Shown here piece after piece: positions 61,257 through 64,000 of a stretch of DNA of 64,000 nucleotides (its first letter is position 1; every line of letters starts with the position of its first letter). The stretch comes from Desarmillaria ectypa (Eukaryota; Basidiomycota; Agaricomycetes; Agaricales; Physalacriaceae). The stretch is from NCBI GenBank assembly GCA_030407005.1, contig JAUDYN010000001.1, positions 1,178,001 to 1,242,000 on the forward strand, in the 5' to 3' direction. Under the pieces are notes generated by a model that was not told the origin of the DNA, ran no database searches, and saw nothing but the letters and a program-made list of their open reading frames with translations. Made by a program: the position numbers and the translations under genes.

Positions 61257-61695
61257 TTGCCGACCGTACCAGTATTAACATTCCGCTCCTATCTTTCAGT
61301 ACCCGTTCCCGCGCATCGAAAAGCTCTGGCTCGTATGTTGACGTCCTCTCATACACTAGTAGTTGAGGTGTTTAGGTGGGAAGAATGTCGGCACCCTCCT
61401 GTCCCTCGCGGCGAACGTTTATGCCGTTACTGTCAGTCCGATGTCGAGGATGAAGCACACGTCTTGTTGTACTGTGATGGACCAGATGAGCTGGAATTGT
61501 TGTGATCCCAGTTTTTTGTTAAAGTTTTCGGTCTTGCATCTCGTTCTTTTTCCTCCTCTTTGTGTAGTGCTTCCTCAGGCTTGGATATTATACAGCTTCT
61601 TCTCGAAGCAGACAATACTGATACTCTATGTTCTTTCGCAAAGTATGTATTCGATATCTTTCAATCACTTCCTGTGTACCGCCTCCATACATGAT
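61257..61695 (+). mobile_element. Non-LTR retrotransposon remnant (C-terminal zinc-knuckle end of reverse transcriptase ORF)
   Basis: The frame reads VPAHRKALARMLTSSHTLVV, VFRWEECRHPPVPRGERL and CRYCQSDVEDEAHVLLYC. The last is a C-x2-C..H-x4-C knuckle like the zf-RVT end of LINE-type ORFs in Agaricomycetes. After LELL a TGA interrupts, and the same frame goes on SQFFVKVFGLASRSFSSSL and CSFAKYVFDIFQSLPVYR, the usual tail. The TGA is best explained as CGA to TGA. The polymerase domain is missing, so this is a dead 3' fragment. Confidence 0.7.
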
Positions 61696-63373
61696 AATTC
61701 TATAATGTTATCCCATGTACTCGTCAACTTCACTATTTCCTACTACTGTTGTCACAGTACCCCACGAAGTGTCTCCACTCCGCGAAACATACGCAACCGT
61801 GCGATCAAAACGGTACGAGCCTTTGTGGCCAAGTGTAGTGTGGGTGCTGCCAACAACTCAGCCCGTGTCTTGTGACGAAACCGACCTAGGCCTCAATTAA
61901 TTACCCACTATCGTCATCTACGAAAACTTCACGGGCATGGATGCTCCTGACCATGCTTCTTCCAGTCTCTCATTGTATCCAGAATCTCTATCTATTCCTT
62001 TTCTTACATACACTGTTATTTGAACCAGAAAGAGGAACATGCCGCGGGACCCGGAAGTAAAGGATGCCAGTGCGTGCCGCCGGATATACCCGAGATTTTG
62101 TCTTCGCTCACCTCCACCTTACTGCGAGGAAGTTCTTACGACCTCTAGCACGTTGATATTTTGGAAAACCGTCTTCGTACGCGAATAATGTCCGGAAATT
62201 TTCCTGTCGTTCCACCTTTAGCTAGCTCCAATTCTAGCTCGGAACATCCTTTCCAACTTCTCGGTCTAAACTACCTTCCTATGAATTTCTTCCCACCATC
62301 GAGGGTGTACCTTCGGTGGCTTGAATGCTTCTTATGAGCGAAAATATCGACAGCGTATTGCCATTGCCCAGGGAAAATGGTGCGATGTTTCGGACCAAGA
62401 AGATTACGCGTCTCTTCCGAAAATTTGTGCGCATTCTTTCTCTGGCACAAATGCCGGCATTTATAGACACGAAAGCTGTCTAAAACGCCAGGAAGACCTT
62501 TATTCTCATTCTCTTCCAATACTCTAACAGATAAGGTATCTTCTCCCGCTTTGAAGGTTGCTCGAGCACTCAACTCTCACAGGTCTAGGCTGGGAGGACA
62601 GAATTCGAATTGAGAAAAGGATTGCGCTCTCAATGGCCGCACTTTTCCAGGGAGTCGTACGTTCACTCTGCCCCAAAGCTCCCAGTCTGGCCTAGTCTCA
62701 AGTTTTGCTATCACAGATTTTCGGAAAATCCTGTCATTTCAAAACCATTTCGTATCTTCGCAAAAATCGTAGTCATAGCGAGGAAGCCTAGAAGACATAG
62801 TTCCCTTTTATCTCCTCCAGCGATTGTCGACTTGTTATCCAGTGACTGGCAAGATTAACGTCAATCAATGTTTAGTCCCGGAAGGTCATGTTCAATTATA
62901 TTGGAATATCTTTATCTTATCATCATTCAGGTCAACCAATGAGAACCTTTTACTGGATAAATTATTAGAGAATCTCCATTCTTACTGCGTTTCAAGGTAC
63001 CCTTGCACCTCGTCCTCGTGGGTTTTTTGCTGTATTAACCGAATTTCATAGATCAAACGCTGCGTGAGATCCGTTTTATGTGTGGTCGCAACATGCTAGA
63101 AACCAGAGTCGCGCCAAATAGGACGCGCCAGGGACTTACGCAGCTGTCAATGACGTGACGCGATGACAGCTGCTCGCTTCTTTCCTTTCTACCACCATTT
63201 ACCTCCCCCGCCTAGATTCGGGTCTTCTGTACTTGGCCCTCTCTCTCCGCGTTACACCCGCCTTTTAACATGGTCGATTTTTTTCGACCTCGACATCAAC
63301 AACTACCCAATACTCAACTACTGTACGTGCTAACATTTCGTTTCATTACTATTGCTCACCGTCGTGTAGAACC
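61696..63373. other. Intergenic, no supported gene
   Basis: No exon chain or family motif seen on either strand. The last ~150 bp are pyrimidine-rich and probably the promoter of the following gene. Confidence 0.4.
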
Positions 63374-63802
63374 ATGTCTGATGCATCACCAGTGAAGGGC
63401 AAACCAGTCCCCGAAACTTCAAGGCCTCCTTCCTTGCGTCCCAGCTCCCCCTCTTGCTCGCGGAAACGCGTTTCGCAAGCCAGCTTTGCTATATCCCATT
63501 CACCTCCAACGACAGACTCGGACGTGGAACGAGTTTGCAAGCGCCGGAAGGTACTCAGCTCGTCTCCACCGAGTCCTACCGATAGCTTTGCTTCCTCCGA
63601 CTCACTGGAAGAACCTTTAATATTCCAAACACCGTGCGAGTTCGAGTGCGATGATGACCTCGCCATTGCTGCCATCCTTGACGAGCACGCCCACATCCAC
63701 ATACCGGCGATGTCCACGCCAGAGAGGGCACCCGTGCTCCAGGAAGGGTGTAGTCCGTGGTTGAAGAGGGCTGTGAGCCTTAGTCGACGAGACGATAACT
63801 AA
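63374..63802 (+). CDS. Small unrecognised Ser/Pro-rich protein
   Basis: A single-exon frame of 142 codons starting MSDASPVKGKPVPETSRPPS. It is rich in Ser, Pro and Arg, with a basic cluster RVCKRRKVLSSSPPSP that could be a nuclear localisation signal, and an acidic helical part (EFECDDDLAIAAILDEHAHI). The end is SLSRRDDN. No family recognised. Codon use and the lack of low-quality stretches make a real gene likely; a further exon beyond 63802 cannot be excluded. Confidence 0.55.
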   Translation: MSDASPVKGKPVPETSRPPSLRPSSPSCSRKRVSQASFAISHSPPTTDSDVERVCKRRKVLSSSPPSPTDSFASSDSLEEPLIFQTPCEFECDDDLAIAAILDEHAHIHIPAMSTPERAPVLQEGCSPWLKRAVSLSRRDDN

Positions 63803-64000
63803 TAGTGAGTGTCTCCTGCTCCAATGAGCTGGGCTGGACTGATGAATCTCACAGATGTAGTAATGTCTTGTTTGGGACCGGTTTGTACTGTTACTACATG
63901 CTACTACGGTTTGTATCCTTTCCGCTATACTCGTGCATTACTATGATTATACCATTATCGCCGCACTCCTCCTTCAAGTTTGTCTGGCTCCAAGTTCCTG
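63803..64000. other. Downstream flank to window edge
   Basis: Nothing recognisable in the last ~200 bp. Confidence 0.3.

Overview
The window is nuclear DNA of a filamentous basidiomycete, most likely a white-rot Agaricomycete. The evidence is intron-dense genes (typical introns 45-65 bp, several micro-exons), two complete manganese peroxidase genes, an aryl-alcohol-oxidase-type GMC gene, intradiol dioxygenase genes of the secreted fungal type, a DUF6697 gene and a CaaX-ending pheromone precursor. Exon structures were worked out by hand from splice sites, reading phase and family motifs; no alignment program was run.

Layout, left to right. The left edge cuts the 5' end of an intradiol dioxygenase gene (minus). 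Then follow the DNA primase small subunit (plus), manganese peroxidase copy 1 (minus), an unrecognised helical protein (minus), an adaptin-type large chain sharing a 142-bp promoter with BUB2, a bZIP factor, a nucleoside hydrolase, RACK1 with a U24-like snoRNA in an intron, an unrecognised acidic protein, Got1 and an MFS sugar transporter of the fucose-permease type. From 24.3 to 39.6 kb genes are sparse: two tandem F-box-like genes, a pheromone precursor, PRPP synthetase, and a broken second intradiol dioxygenase with a 3 x 60 bp repeat in its tail. Manganese peroxidase copy 2 (plus), a secreted serine carboxypeptidase and the OLA1/YchF ATPase follow. The last third holds a secreted protein with a bacterial-type periplasmic-binding fold, a microbial-type PARG, a decayed DUF6697 gene, a GMC oxidoreductase with one apparent frameshift, a non-LTR retrotransposon remnant and a small unrecognised protein.

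Two gene sets are interleaved. Housekeeping genes (primase, adaptin, BUB2, RACK1, Got1, PRPP synthetase, OLA1) look intact. The wood-decay genes fit one extracellular process: peroxidases oxidise Mn2+, a GMC oxidase could supply H2O2, and ring-cleavage dioxygenases and a carboxypeptidase act on products. This set shows duplication and decay: both peroxidases look intact, while at least one dioxygenase and probably the GMC gene are damaged. I see no clear previously undescribed system. The most interesting points are the pheromone precursor, the U24-like snoRNA, the duplicated coding-like segment in an OLA1 intron, the degenerate 125-bp repeat upstream of peroxidase copy 1, and the apparent GC-AG introns.
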